A stretch of DNA of 64,000 bases from positions 1,612,001 to 1,676,000 of the forward strand of contig NZ_CP015594.1 in the NCBI RefSeq assembly GCF_001647675.1, in the 5' to 3' direction. A program made the translations under genes and the position numbers. Origin of the DNA: Acinetobacter sp. NCu2D-2. Lineage in GTDB: Bacteria; Pseudomonadota; Gammaproteobacteria; Pseudomonadales; Moraxellaceae. Shown one piece after another: positions 17,740 to 26,544 of the stretch; the first letter of the stretch is position 1, and every line of letters starts with the position of its first letter. Below the pieces are notes generated by a model. That model was not told the origin of the DNA. It searched no databases and saw only the letters and a program-made list of their open reading frames with translations.

Positions 17740-17814
17740 GATGTTATGTTCCTTATAATTGTTATCCAAGTTATAGCTGATTCTGCAAATTTGCAAAAGA
17801 TGAAAAGTGTATTC

Positions 17815-17845
17815 TATAAAAAAAGCCTCCTAACGGAGGCTTTTT
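17815..17845 (-). terminator. Rho-independent terminator of glyA
   Basis: AAAAGCCTCC-TAAC-GGAGGCTTTT stem, with an eight-base T tract in the minus-strand direction. Confidence 0.9.
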
Positions 17846-17866
17846 CCATTAACGTGAAACGCTAAT

Positions 17867-19120
17867 TTATTTTGCATATACTGGGAATTTAGCACATACA
17901 GCAGCAACTTTTTCTTTTACTGCAGCAATCACGGCTTCATCACCTTTCGCATCTAGGATGTCCGCGATCCAACCTGCAAGTTCACGTACTTCAGCTTCGC
18001 CGAAACCACGAGTTGTTACCGCAGGAGTACCGATACGGATACCAGAAGTTACGAATGGAGAGCGTGGATCGTTTGGTACAGAGTTTTTGTTAACAGTGAT
18101 ATGAGCAGCACCTAACCAAGCATCAGCATCTTTACCAGTGATGTCTTGTTTGATTAAAGATAACAAGAACAAGTGGTTTTTCGTACCGCCTGAAACAACG
18201 TCATAACCGCGTTCAATCAGAACTTCAGCCATTGCTTGCGCGTTTTTCACAACTTGTTGTTGGTATGCTTTGTATTCAGGCGCCATTGCTTCTTTAAAGC
18301 AGATCGCTTTAGCTGCGACAGCGTGAACTAAAGGACCACCTTGGTTACCTGGGAATACAGCAGACTGTAATTTTTTCTCGATTTCTTCGTTTGCTTTCGC
18401 AAGGATTAAACCTGAACGTGGACCACGAAGTGTTTTATGAGTCGTCGTTGTTGTTACGTCAGCAATTTGTACTGGGCTTGGGTAAACGCCAGCAGCAACA
18501 AGACCTGCAACGTGAGCCATATCTACAAATAGGTAAGCGCCAACTTTGTCCGCGATATCACGGAAACGTTGCCAATCAACGATTTGGCTGTATGCAGAGA
18601 AACCAGCAACGATCATACGTGGCTTGTGTTCAACAGCTAAACGTTCAACTTCTTCATAATCGATCTCACCAGTTTCTGGGTTTAGACCGTATTGAATTGC
18701 ATTGTAAGTTTTACCAGAGAAGCTAACTTTTGCACCGTGAGTCAAGTGACCACCGTGAGCAAGGCTCATACCCAAAACAGTATCGCCAGGGTTAAGAAGC
18801 GCTAAGTAAACTGCAGAGTTTGCTTGAGAACCCGCATGTGGTTGAACGTTAGCGTAGTCAGCACCAAAGAGTTCTTTAGCACGGTCAATTGCCAATTGTT
18901 CGATTACGTCTACGTATTCGCAACCGCCGTAGTAGCGTTTGCCTGGGTAGCCTTCCGCATATTTGTTTGTAAGTTTTGAACCTTGAGCTTCCATTACTGC
19001 AGGTGAGCAGTAGTTTTCAGAAGCGATTAACTCAATGTGAGCTTCTTGACGAGCATCTTCGTTAGAGATTGCTTGAGCTAATTCTGGGTCAAATTGAGCA
19101 ATTGAAGTATTGGCAAACAT
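17867..19120 (-). CDS. glyA: Serine hydroxymethyltransferase
   Basis: A 417-residue PLP enzyme converting serine and tetrahydrofolate to glycine and 5,10-methylene-THF, the main one-carbon source. The PLP lysine lies in [20 protein letters not shown] near residue 230. The N-terminal [20 protein letters not shown] and the [20 protein letters not shown] segment are invariant family motifs. Length equals the E. coli enzyme. Monocistronic with its own terminator. Confidence 0.98.
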   Translation of the reverse strand: MFANTSIAQFDPELAQAISNEDARQEAHIELIASENYCSPAVMEAQGSKLTNKYAEGYPGKRYYGGCEYVDVIEQLAIDRAKELFGADYANVQPHAGSQANSAVYLALLNPGDTVLGMSLAHGGHLTHGAKVSFSGKTYNAIQYGLNPETGEIDYEEVERLAVEHKPRMIVAGFSAYSQIVDWQRFRDIADKVGAYLFVDMAHVAGLVAAGVYPSPVQIADVTTTTTHKTLRGPRSGLILAKANEEIEKKLQSAVFPGNQGGPLVHAVAAKAICFKEAMAPEYKAYQQQVVKNAQAMAEVLIERGYDVVSGGTKNHLFLLSLIKQDITGKDADAWLGAAHITVNKNSVPNDPRSPFVTSGIRIGTPAVTTRGFGEAEVRELAGWIADILDAKGDEAVIAAVKEKVAAVCAKFPVYAK

Positions 19121-19383
19121 TAGCGAGGTCCTATTAAATTAGGGCTTTTAAGCCGTGCTAAGATTGGCGCGTATTGTAGCATGAACTTTTCTATTTACGA
19201 CCATGAACTTGCGACTGTTTTCCATAAATTTATTTCATTTCAAACATTCGATCAGCTCATAAGTGGTAAAATCAAATGATTGAAATAAAAATAGAGATTT
19301 TAAATCGTTGAATTTTAATAACACGATAAAATCAAAATCTATCAACCTATAACAACTGTAAAAATCCAAAGACTGATTTCACT

Positions 19384-19830
19384 ATGCTTGCTGCCCTTCT
19401 TTTCTTGATCATTGGTTTTAGCTTAGGCTATATCTATCGTGGTACAAAATCGAGCTCATGTCCTCAAACAACAACGGTCAGACGCTATCAAGCGCCTTTA
19501 ACACATCAACAAAAATTGTATTTAAAAAGCATGCATCAAACGGAGAGCGACCGAATTCGTGAGCTGAATAAATTATCCAGTCATCAAAGTACTTTTTTAC
19601 GGTTACTAAAACAGACTTTCTTTCATTTTGAGATTGCAGTTAAAGACAATCGATTTATTGTGCTTGATCGGGATCATTTTCCACTTGCGATATTTGAATA
19701 CCGCGATGGTACTCAACCAATTAAACTTGTCGATCAGGAAGATGGCCTACCGTTGCATCTCTATAAAGCTTTAATTTCATCCGATGAACTTAAAAAAGAT
19801 TACGCAAGCATCATCTCTACAGAAAAATAA
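19384..19830 (+). CDS. Membrane-anchored protein with possible degenerate DUF2726 domain
   Basis: A 148-residue protein with one N-terminal membrane helix (LAALLFLIIGFSLGYIY), then a basic linker and a soluble domain. The FEIAVKDNRFIVLDRDHFPL stretch, followed by a Glu and QEDGLPLHLYKALISSDELK, resembles the nuclease-like DUF2726 core, but catalytic residues are not convincing. Function unknown. It lies 84 bp before exoX and may be co-transcribed with it. Confidence 0.7.
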   Translation: MLAALLFLIIGFSLGYIYRGTKSSSCPQTTTVRRYQAPLTHQQKLYLKSMHQTESDRIRELNKLSSHQSTFLRLLKQTFFHFEIAVKDNRFIVLDRDHFPLAIFEYRDGTQPIKLVDQEDGLPLHLYKALISSDELKKDYASIISTEK

Positions 19831-19914
19831 CGCTTTTATGTCAACGCACTGCATCATTTTTAAGTTTTTCTCGTTAATATGAACGTTATATAGCAATACT
19901 GATGGTGCAATACG

Positions 19915-20613
19915 ATGCAGGCAATTATTCTCGATACTGAAACCCATACATTAAATGGCCAGCCCATTGAAATTGCTTACGCACCTGTAGATATTATTGA
20001 CCATAAAATTAGCTTAGATAAAAGCAAACTGTTTGACCAACTCTATTCTTGCGATGAGCCAATTTCTTATGCTGCCATGGCGGTTCATCATATTTTAGAA
20101 TCTGAATTAGTCGGTCAGCCCCACTACTCGACATTTAAATTGCCTAATGAGACGCAATACATTATTGGTCATAATATTGATTATGACATTCGCGCATTGG
20201 AAAAATGTGGTGTAGATAGTTCTAATATTAAAGCCATTTGTACATTGGCACTCGCACGCCGAGTTTGGCCGGATGCCGAAGCACACAATATTTCAGCTTT
20301 AATCTATATGATTACCAAAGGCAGCGAACGTGCCCGAGACATGATCCGTAAGGCGCATCGCGCTGATATGGATATCATTTTGACTGCCAACATCTTGATG
20401 CATATTGTTCATCATTTACAAATCAATAGTATCGAAGAGCTTTATGCGGCTTCAGAAGATGCACGTATTCCACGTACCATTAACTTTGGTAAGCATCGTG
20501 GTACTGCGATTAGCGAATTGCCCGCTGACTATATTCAATGGCTCCTTCGTCAGGACGATCTCGATCCTTACCTACGGAAAGCACTTGAGAATAATGCGAT
20601 TCAAACACTTTAA
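19915..20613 (+). CDS. exoX: Exodeoxyribonuclease X-like 3'-5' exonuclease
   Basis: A 232-residue DEDD-type exonuclease. Exo I motif IILDTETHTLNGQPIEIAYA, Exo II YIIGHNIDYDIRALEKCGVD and Exo III KAHRADMDIILTANIL are in order. The C-terminal NFGKHRGTAISELPADYIQW domain (DUF3820-like) is the same tail seen in E. coli ExoX (220 residues). It degrades single-stranded DNA ends in repair. Confidence 0.87.
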   Translation: MQAIILDTETHTLNGQPIEIAYAPVDIIDHKISLDKSKLFDQLYSCDEPISYAAMAVHHILESELVGQPHYSTFKLPNETQYIIGHNIDYDIRALEKCGVDSSNIKAICTLALARRVWPDAEAHNISALIYMITKGSERARDMIRKAHRADMDIILTANILMHIVHHLQINSIEELYAASEDARIPRTINFGKHRGTAISELPADYIQWLLRQDDLDPYLRKALENNAIQTL

Positions 20614-20630
20614 TTTGCATTGTCCAAAGT

Positions 20631-20664
20631 AAAAGCCATACCTTAAAAAGTATGGCTTTTTTTA
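20631..20664 (+). terminator. Rho-independent terminator of exoX
   Basis: AAAAGCCATAC / GTATGGCTTTT stem with an 8-nt loop and a seven-T tail. Confidence 0.9.
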
Positions 20665-20812
20665 TATGCCTATTCAAAGTTTAGACTTTACAAAACTAAA
20701 GTCATGCATAAAAGCAATTAATAAAAATCCTAAAAATAACGTAAATTTATGATTTTATTCATTTAAATATAAGAAAACTTAATATCCAATTATCTTATTC
20801 GACTTTCAGACT

Positions 20813-21229
20813 ATGTCCATTATGCAGGCTTTAATGGCATATAACAGTTTGGCTTTAAGCGATGATACAACGATGTCTTACTGTTTAGTTTTTGATGAAT
20901 TTGATAATCCAACGTACTTAAAGAAAGTGGGAAACTGGGTTATTACTTTTGATACTCATCAAACACATGCCGAACAAACACGTTTAGCACTGACCAGTGT
21001 CTTACCTCGTTCTGTCGATTCAGGACTGCAAATTCGCCGGATCATTATTCAACAGCACAGCATCGAAAACCATTGGATCATTCAACTTATTGAAGCATTC
21101 GATAGCGAGCAAAATCAGGAAATCACCTTAAGTCTTGAAGATCCAAACACCCAAACATCTATTCAGCAGATTTTAGCCGAATTTGCACGTTACGATGTTT
21201 GTATCCAATTATTGAAACTTGAAGCATAA
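20813..21229 (+). CDS. Hypothetical protein, 138 residues
   Basis: A soluble mixed alpha/beta protein with no signal peptide, membrane helix or recognised motif; segments include MSYCLVFDEFDNPTYLKKVG and LQIRRIIIQQHSIENHWIIQ. Codon use matches the neighbours and it ends at a terminator shared with a convergent gene, so it looks real. An in-frame ATG at 20822 is an alternative start. Confidence 0.65.
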   Translation: MSIMQALMAYNSLALSDDTTMSYCLVFDEFDNPTYLKKVGNWVITFDTHQTHAEQTRLALTSVLPRSVDSGLQIRRIIIQQHSIENHWIIQLIEAFDSEQNQEITLSLEDPNTQTSIQQILAEFARYDVCIQLLKLEA

Positions 21230-21254
21230 AAAACTCACCTTATGGTGAGTTTTT
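21229..21254. terminator. Bidirectional terminator between convergent genes
   Basis: Perfect AAAAACTCACC-TTAT-GGTGAGTTTTT hairpin between the stops at 21229 and 21268, with A and T tracts on both sides. Confidence 0.92.
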
Positions 21255-21267
21255 AGAGTTTGAAACG

Positions 21268-21492
21268 TTAATTCGCTTCAATCACTCGATAAATACTTGG
21301 CGTATTTTGGCTTTCGAATAAGAGTTCGATACTTGGCAAAATAATTTCGTCGCCAATCACCACATGCTCAATTTTTTGAACTAATTTAGGAAGCTCTAAA
21401 GATTCAATTTCAGAATCACGAAGGACAGCTTTTGCATCCACAACTTTGCTATATTGATCTTTCACCTTAATATCAATCATTTTTTTCATCAT
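21268..21492 (-). CDS. Small hypothetical protein, 74 residues
   Basis: A short acidic soluble protein (starts MMKKMIDIKVKDQYSKVVDA) with a strand-rich pattern and no Cys. Not recognised. A strong ribosome site AGGGAGAAGA lies directly before ATG 21492, or 9 nt before the second ATG at 21489, which makes real translation likely. Monocistronic with the shared terminator. Confidence 0.65.
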   Translation of the reverse strand: MMKKMIDIKVKDQYSKVVDAKAVLRDSEIESLELPKLVQKIEHVVIGDEIILPSIELLFESQNTPSIYRVIEAN

Positions 21493-21644
21493 TCTTCTCC
21501 CTTTTTTTAGATCAAATTTTTATAACATGGTTTTCTAAAATCCAAGCCCTTAAATTGTTAAATTTCATGGCAATGTTAATTTTATTAAACCATGTAGATC
21601 ATAAGTGATTGTTTTCATAATATTTAAATAAATTGTATGACAAA

Positions 21645-21783
21645 AAATAAAAAAAGCTCGCATTGCTGCGAGCTTTTCTGTTGGATGGCTAGTGCTAGAT
21701 TTATTGCCTGTCAAAACAAGCTCAACTAACTGTCATTGATCCGTCCAACTCATCAGTAGCGCCCTATTTCAATGACCTACTGT
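21645..21783 (-). ncRNA. Candidate sRNA, about 130-140 nt, with promoter and intrinsic terminator
   Basis: On the minus strand a TATATT -10 box (21790-21795) sits 17 bp from TTGCAG (21813-21818), placing a start near 21783. The transcript would fold a perfect 8-bp stem GTCATTGA / TCAATGAC (21769-21776 with 21732-21739) and contains the palindrome CTAGCACTAG. It ends in AAAAGCTCGCA / TGCGAGCTTTT (21652-21677) followed by TTTATTTTTT on the minus side only. No open frame of use is present and no flanking gene uses this terminator. No known family recognised. Confidence 0.6.
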
Positions 21784-21818
21784 AGTTTCAATATAGGATT
21801 AATTTTTCTACGCTGCAA
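21784..21818 (-). promoter_or_regulatory. Sigma-70 type promoter of the candidate sRNA
   Basis: TTGCAG (3 of 6 to consensus), 17-bp spacer, TATATT (5 of 6). Confidence 0.5.
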
Positions 21819-21954
21819 GCCTACTTTACATTTCTAAAAGAACACTCATACAAAATTCAAATTGAGTTTTTTTACATTTATTTTAGAATTCAGCACTGTT
21901 TCACACGCCTATTTAAGCGCAAAATAGCGCATCTAATTTTTGCTTCTCATTGTT

Positions 21955-22494
21955 ATGCTTTGGCAACTTATATTAAGCGACTTATATCGTTATACAGGCA
22001 GCACATCACTTAAAGCTTTGCTTAAAACCTATTTGTTTAATCGTGGTTTTAATTTTAGTGTTTGGCTACGAATTGCCAGTCAAAAATCTTTTTTGGCAAA
22101 ATGCGCCTACCCTATTTTTTATTATAAAAAGAAGAAATATGGTATTGATATCCACTGCACCACAAAAATCGGTTATGGCTTGTTTATTGGTCATGGCGGA
22201 CCATTGGTGGTGAATCCAACAACCATCATTGGCAATAACGTGAATTTATCACAGTTCACCACAATTGGAGCTAATGGCGGTCGTCAAGCCGCAACCATCG
22301 GCGATAATGTCTATATCGGCCCGAATGTTTGTATTATTGATGATGTAAAAATTGGTCATAATGCCACGATTGGCGCAGGCAGTGTGGTCACTAAGGATAT
22401 TCCTGAAAATGCTACGGCAGTCGGTAATTATGCCAAAGTCATTAATTACGACAATGCGGGTCAATCGGTCAACCGACGTTGGACAATTAAATAG
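21955..22494 (+). CDS. Serine acetyltransferase-like hexapeptide-repeat protein
   Basis: A 179-residue left-handed beta-helix acyltransferase. After an N-terminal helical region (LSDLYRYTGSTSLKALLKTY) come hexapeptide turns: GLFIGHGGPLVVNPTTIIGN, NVNLSQFTTIGANGG, IGDNVYIGPNVCIIDDVKIG and NATIGAGSVVTKDIPENATA. This is the short CysE/EpsC-like class, often linked to cell-surface sugars or cysteine synthesis. No cysK neighbours. ATG 21955 is preferred over an upstream TTG. Its terminator has been split by the IS4-family insertion directly downstream. Confidence 0.85.
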   Translation: MLWQLILSDLYRYTGSTSLKALLKTYLFNRGFNFSVWLRIASQKSFLAKCAYPIFYYKKKKYGIDIHCTTKIGYGLFIGHGGPLVVNPTTIIGNNVNLSQFTTIGANGGRQAATIGDNVYIGPNVCIIDDVKIGHNATIGAGSVVTKDIPENATAVGNYAKVINYDNAGQSVNRRWTIK

Positions 22495-22500
22495 TCAAAA

Positions 22501-22521
22501 TAAAAAAGCTCCTATATTAGG
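22501..22521 (+). terminator. Left half of a terminator split by the IS
   Basis: AAAAAAGCTCC plus the duplicated CCTATATTAGG. Joined to 23922-23930 it rebuilds a 13-bp stem AAAAAAGCTCCTA / TAGGAGCTTTTTT with a TAT loop, the bidirectional terminator between the acetyltransferase gene and ycaO. Confidence 0.88.
22511..22521. repeat. 11-bp target duplication CCTATATTAGG (left copy)
   Basis: Identical to 23911-23921 on the other side of the IS. The duplicated bases are the loop and the inner four base pairs of the host terminator, centred on its dyad. Confidence 0.93.
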
Positions 22522-22560
22522 TAATGCCAGTCAGTTAAGCAAAAAAAGTTAAAATACTGT

Positions 22561-22592
22561 AAAAAGAGCGTATGTAAATACGCTCTTTTTTT
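22561..22592 (+). terminator. IS-borne terminator-type hairpin before the transposase start
   Basis: Perfect 13-bp stem AAAAAGAGCGTAT-GTAA-ATACGCTCTTTTT followed by TT and then the ATG at 22593. It would stop read-through from the host gene upstream. Because no Shine-Dalgarno lies between hairpin and ATG, it would also limit transposase translation from outside transcripts. Confidence 0.8.
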
Positions 22593-23897
22593 ATGAATTT
22601 ATCTCAGAATTTAGATTTAACATTAAAACAAACCCTACCTTCACTTTCACAATTCAGTGAATTGATTGATTTAAACTGGATTGAAGATTGCTTAAACCAA
22701 ACAGGTAAAGCATCAATTCGAAAAAGAAAACTGCCTGCTGAACATGTTGTTTGGCTGGTAATCGGACTTGCTCTATTTCGAAATCAACCGATTTGGTATG
22801 TGGTTCAACAATTGCAACTTGTTTTCGGTACGGCAGAATACTGTGTACCGAGTGCATCCGTACAAGCAAGACAGCGCTTAGGCTTAGAGCCCATGAGTGC
22901 TTTATTTTCGACATTAAGTCAGGCATGGTTTAAAGACTCACAACAACAATATAGCAACTTTCACGGTCTATGCGTTTGTGCTGTAGATGGTGTGGTTTGG
23001 TCTATGCCTCATACAGAAGAAAACTTTAAGCACTTTGGTTCATCCAAAGGCAAAACAGCAGCTGCCCCTTACCCACAAGTCAGAGCGACTTGCCTGGTGA
23101 ATACCAATACACATGAAATGATTGATGCCCAAATTGGCAGTATGGATCAAGGTGAATTAACCTTAGCCAGTCAATTAAAAGCACCAGTTCGCAGTATTAC
23201 CCTATTTGATCGTGCTTACTTCTCTGCTGATTTTTTAGTGAGTTGGCAATCTCAGGCAGAAGAGAGTCATTGGTTGATGCGAGCAAAGGACAACCTGCGT
23301 TATGAAGTGATTCATCATAATGCGGCCCATGACTTTCAGATCAAAATGCCTGTTTCAGCAAGAGCAAAAAAGATAAATCCGTCATTGGGTGACTATTGGG
23401 AAGCACGTTTAATTGAAGTTGAATATGCAGGAAAAATAAGATGTTACATTACATCATTAACAGATTCTGAAGTTTATCCATTCAAAGACCTTGCAATGCT
23501 TTATATCCAGCGTTGGGAAATAGAAATGTGTTATCGGGAAATTAAAAGTGATTTACAGGATGCAAGAATTTTAAGAAGCAAACAACCTGATTTGGTCTAT
23601 CAAGAATTGTGGGGGGTATTTATTGCTTATAATATCTTAAGAAGACAGATGAGGTTTATCGCTGAACATGCAAAGGTGAGTCCTTTAAGGATCAGTTTCC
23701 ATATTGCATCTATGAGTATTATCAATATCTTAAGGCACACACCTTTAGAATCAGCAGGAAATCTACCCAAACATTTAGCACAATTATTTGAACAATCTAA
23801 AATATTTGTATTACCTGAAAAAAGGCAAAGGCAATGTCCGCGAGTAGTGAAAATTAAAGCACAAAAATATCCAAGAAAATGCCAGTCAATTTCTTAA
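22593..23897 (+). CDS. IS4-family transposase, copy 1
   Basis: A 434-residue IS4-type DDE transposase. An N-terminal DUF4372-like block (VVWLVIGLALFRNQPIWYVV) is followed by VCAVDGVVWSMPHTEENFKH (first D), SITLFDRAYFSADFLVSWQS (second D) and IQRWEIEMCYREIKSDLQDA (E, in the Y-(2)-R-(3)-E-(6)-K type signature). Full length, no frameshift. The start codon directly follows the hairpin T-tract with no visible ribosome site. Confidence 0.95.
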   Translation: MNLSQNLDLTLKQTLPSLSQFSELIDLNWIEDCLNQTGKASIRKRKLPAEHVVWLVIGLALFRNQPIWYVVQQLQLVFGTAEYCVPSASVQARQRLGLEPMSALFSTLSQAWFKDSQQQYSNFHGLCVCAVDGVVWSMPHTEENFKHFGSSKGKTAAAPYPQVRATCLVNTNTHEMIDAQIGSMDQGELTLASQLKAPVRSITLFDRAYFSADFLVSWQSQAEESHWLMRAKDNLRYEVIHHNAAHDFQIKMPVSARAKKINPSLGDYWEARLIEVEYAGKIRCYITSLTDSEVYPFKDLAMLYIQRWEIEMCYREIKSDLQDARILRSKQPDLVYQELWGVFIAYNILRRQMRFIAEHAKVSPLRISFHIASMSIINILRHTPLESAGNLPKHLAQLFEQSKIFVLPEKRQRQCPRVVKIKAQKYPRKCQSIS

Positions 23898-23910
23898 CTG
23901 ACTGGCATTA

Positions 23911-23930
23911 CCTATATTAGGAGCTTTTTT
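23911..23930. terminator. Right half of the split terminator
   Basis: Duplicated CCTATATTAGG plus AGCTTTTTT. For the minus-strand ycaO transcript only the shorter CCTA-TAT-TAGG stem remains, so ycaO termination is probably weakened. Confidence 0.8.
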
Positions 23931-23942
23931 CTGTTTCACGCT

Positions 23943-26144
23943 TTATTGTGCAGCGACAAATTTAGCACGAGCCGCATGTAGCTTTTTATAGCTTTCGATT
24001 AAACGAAGATGACGATCAAGCCCTTCAAGTTTCATACTGGTTTCAGTCAAACCATAGAATTTAATCGTTCCATCAACTGAACCCAATACGGCGTTCATAC
24101 GTTCATCACCAAACATACGGCGGAAGTTATGTTCGTAATCTTCAAGTTCCATCTCATCATCAAGCATGACTTCAAGTACCACGTTCATGCATTGATAGAA
24201 CAAGCCACGCTCAACGGTATTGGTATTAAACTGTAAGAATGCTTCAACTAAATCTTTGGCTTCTTCAAATTGCTTTAAAGCCACATAGATTAACAATTTA
24301 AGTTCAAGGATGGTGAGCTGTCCCCAAACGGTATTGTCATCAAATTCCACACCAATCAACGTTTTGATTTCGGTGTAATCATCTGAGTCACATTCTTCTA
24401 AACGTTCAACCAATGCTTTAAGTTGCTCGTCATTTAGACGGTGGATATTTAAGATATCTTCACGGTATAAAAGTGCTTTATTGGTATTATCCCAAACCAA
24501 GTCTTCAACTAAATAAATTTCTGAATAATCAGGCACTAAAATACGACAAGCTGTTGCACCAAGGTGTTTGTACACCGCCATGTACACTTCTTTACCCATG
24601 TCTTCAAGAATGCCGAACATCGCAGCAGCTTCATCCGCATTTGAGTTTTGACCATTGTTGGTGAAATCCCATTCCACAAACTCATAGTCAGACTTCGAGC
24701 TAAAGAAACGCCATGACACCACACCGCTTGAGTCAATAAAATGCTCAACAAAGTTATTTGGTTCAGTTACTGCATGTGAGCTAAACGTTGGTTTAGGCAA
24801 ATCATTCAGACCTTCAAAACTACGACCTTGTAAAAGTTCAGTTAAGCTACGTTCAAGTGCTACCTCAAAGTTAGGATGTGCACCGAATGAAGCGAATACA
24901 CCACCTGTACGTGGGTTCATTAAAGTCACACACATCACAGGGAATTGACCACCCAATGATGCATCTTTCACTAAGACTGGGAAACCTTGCTCTTCAAGCC
25001 CTTTGATGCCTTCAACAATTTTTGGATATTTTGCCAAAACAGATTCAGGTACATCTGGTAAGGTAATTTCACCTTCCAAAATTTCACGTTTCACTGCACG
25101 TTCAAAAATTTCAGACAAACACTGAACTTGAGCTTCTTCTAAGGTATTCCCTGCGCTCATACCATTAGAAAGATATAAGTTTTCAATCAAGTTTGATGGA
25201 AAATACACAGTTTCGCCATCAGACTGACGTACAAAGGGCAATGAACAAATACCGCGCTCAGTATTACCTGAGTTAGTGTCATATAAATGTGTACCTAACA
25301 ACTCTTCATCAGGGTCGTAAATTTCAAGTGTGTATTCATCTAGAATTTCTTCTGGCAATTCACCATTTGGACCCGGCTTAAACCATTTTTCATCTGGATA
25401 ATGCACAAAATCAGCATTGGCTAAATCTTCACCCCAGAATTGATCGTTATAGAAGAAGTTACAGTTTAGACGTTCAATAAATTCACCCAAAGCTGATGCC
25501 AAAGCACTTTCTTTGGTTGAACCTTTACCATTGGTGAAACACATTGGTGACTGCGCATCACGAATATGCAATGACCAGACATTTGGCACGATATTACGCC
25601 AAGACGCAATTTCAATCTTCATACCAAGACCTGCCAAAATCGCAGACATATTGGCAATGGTTTCTTCTAAAGGTAGATCTTTACCCGGAATAACCGTCTT
25701 GGTTTCAGAAGCCAATGAAGGAATCAGCAATGCTTGCGCATCAGCATCAATACTTTCAACTTCTTCAATGATAAATTCAGGACCGGTTTGAATCACTTTC
25801 TTAACCGTACAACGGTCAATCGAGCGCAGAATGCCCTGACGATCTTTTTCAGAAATATCAGCAGGCAATTCCACCTGAATTTTGAAAATTTGTTTATAGC
25901 GGTTTTCAGGGTCAACAATATTATTTTGCGAAAGACGAATATTGTCTGTCGGAATATCACGTGCCAAGCAATACACTTTTACAAAGTATGCAGCACACAA
26001 AGCTGAAGATGCTAAGAAATAATCGAATGGACCGGGAGCAGAACCATCACCTTTATAACGAATGGGTTGATCGGCAATGACGGTGAAATCATCGAACTTC
26101 GCTTCTTGGCGAAGATTATCGAGATAATTAACCTTAATTTCCAT
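23943..26144 (-). CDS. ycaO: OsmC-YcaO fusion protein
   Basis: A 733-residue two-domain protein. Residues 1-140 are an OsmC/Ohr-like domain with Cys50 (SSALCAAYF) and Cys112 (IDRCTVKK), the peroxide-type cysteine pair. Residues ~150-560 are a YcaO domain with ATP/Mg motifs GSTKESALASALGEFIERLN, EEAQVQCLSEIFERAVKREI and LERSLTELLQGRSFEGL, followed by a helical, TPR-like C-terminus. E. coli YcaO (586 residues) lacks OsmC and is linked to RimO-dependent beta-methylthiolation of ribosomal S12. The fusion suggests a thiol or peroxide role. No peptide-precursor gene is adjacent, so RiPP synthesis is unlikely. Confidence 0.93.
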   Translation of the reverse strand: MEIKVNYLDNLRQEAKFDDFTVIADQPIRYKGDGSAPGPFDYFLASSALCAAYFVKVYCLARDIPTDNIRLSQNNIVDPENRYKQIFKIQVELPADISEKDRQGILRSIDRCTVKKVIQTGPEFIIEEVESIDADAQALLIPSLASETKTVIPGKDLPLEETIANMSAILAGLGMKIEIASWRNIVPNVWSLHIRDAQSPMCFTNGKGSTKESALASALGEFIERLNCNFFYNDQFWGEDLANADFVHYPDEKWFKPGPNGELPEEILDEYTLEIYDPDEELLGTHLYDTNSGNTERGICSLPFVRQSDGETVYFPSNLIENLYLSNGMSAGNTLEEAQVQCLSEIFERAVKREILEGEITLPDVPESVLAKYPKIVEGIKGLEEQGFPVLVKDASLGGQFPVMCVTLMNPRTGGVFASFGAHPNFEVALERSLTELLQGRSFEGLNDLPKPTFSSHAVTEPNNFVEHFIDSSGVVSWRFFSSKSDYEFVEWDFTNNGQNSNADEAAAMFGILEDMGKEVYMAVYKHLGATACRILVPDYSEIYLVEDLVWDNTNKALLYREDILNIHRLNDEQLKALVERLEECDSDDYTEIKTLIGVEFDDNTVWGQLTILELKLLIYVALKQFEEAKDLVEAFLQFNTNTVERGLFYQCMNVVLEVMLDDEMELEDYEHNFRRMFGDERMNAVLGSVDGTIKFYGLTETSMKLEGLDRHLRLIESYKKLHAARAKFVAAQ

Positions 26145-26544
26145 GCGGGCACCTAATGTTCTTATGTGTCATTCAGGACAAATAAGTTTTTGAATCTAAA
26201 TATAAGCCGTATCACGGAGCAGAAATGACTTAAAAAATGAGGTTGGCTTATGCAGCAGACTATAAATACACATAGCCCTGCTTGAGCTGAATGCAGCTAT
26301 TATAGTGATATTTTATAGAAATGATAATGATGTCGCAGATTCAGAAAAGATGTGACTTTTTATACCCATGACTTTAGCCACATTTTTTAAGAATAATCTT
26401 TTCTCTAACTATGTATCATCTATATATAGTTATACAAATCCTATTTTCTAATGAGGATTGAGTACTCATACTTGTTGTATAACTTCTATATAGAAAACTA
26501 AAAATAAACACCGATCTTTCTTTGATCATTTATTTGTCTAAATC
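26145..26544. promoter_or_regulatory. Divergent intergenic region between ycaO and the exporter gene
   Basis: About 400 bp without a gene. A loose Fur-like segment AATGATAATGAT lies near 26320-26331 (core 9 bases match; the wider 19-bp match is poor). It is a weak suggestion only. Confidence 0.25.

Larger units (their letters stand above)
22522..23910 (+). mobile_element. IS4-family element, copy 1
   Basis: 1389 bp with perfect 18-bp terminal inverted repeats TAATGCCAGTCAGTTAAG and one transposase gene. Nearly identical to the copy at 35118-36506: one coding difference was seen, TGT (Cys) here against CGT (Arg) there. The left end holds a terminator-type hairpin (22561-22592). Inserted in the centre of a host terminator with an 11-bp duplication. 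Confidence 0.95.

Noticed and set aside
22654-22926. Long antisense frames inside the IS4-family transposases (also 36102-36374)
   Set aside because: They lie wholly inside the well-supported transposase genes, have no ribosome site and no independent codon signal.
23943-26144. YcaO gene as part of a RiPP (peptide natural product) cluster
   Set aside because: No precursor peptide, dehydrogenase, or RiPP transporter gene is next to it. The neighbours are an IS and an unrelated MFS exporter, and the protein is of the stand-alone E. coli type.
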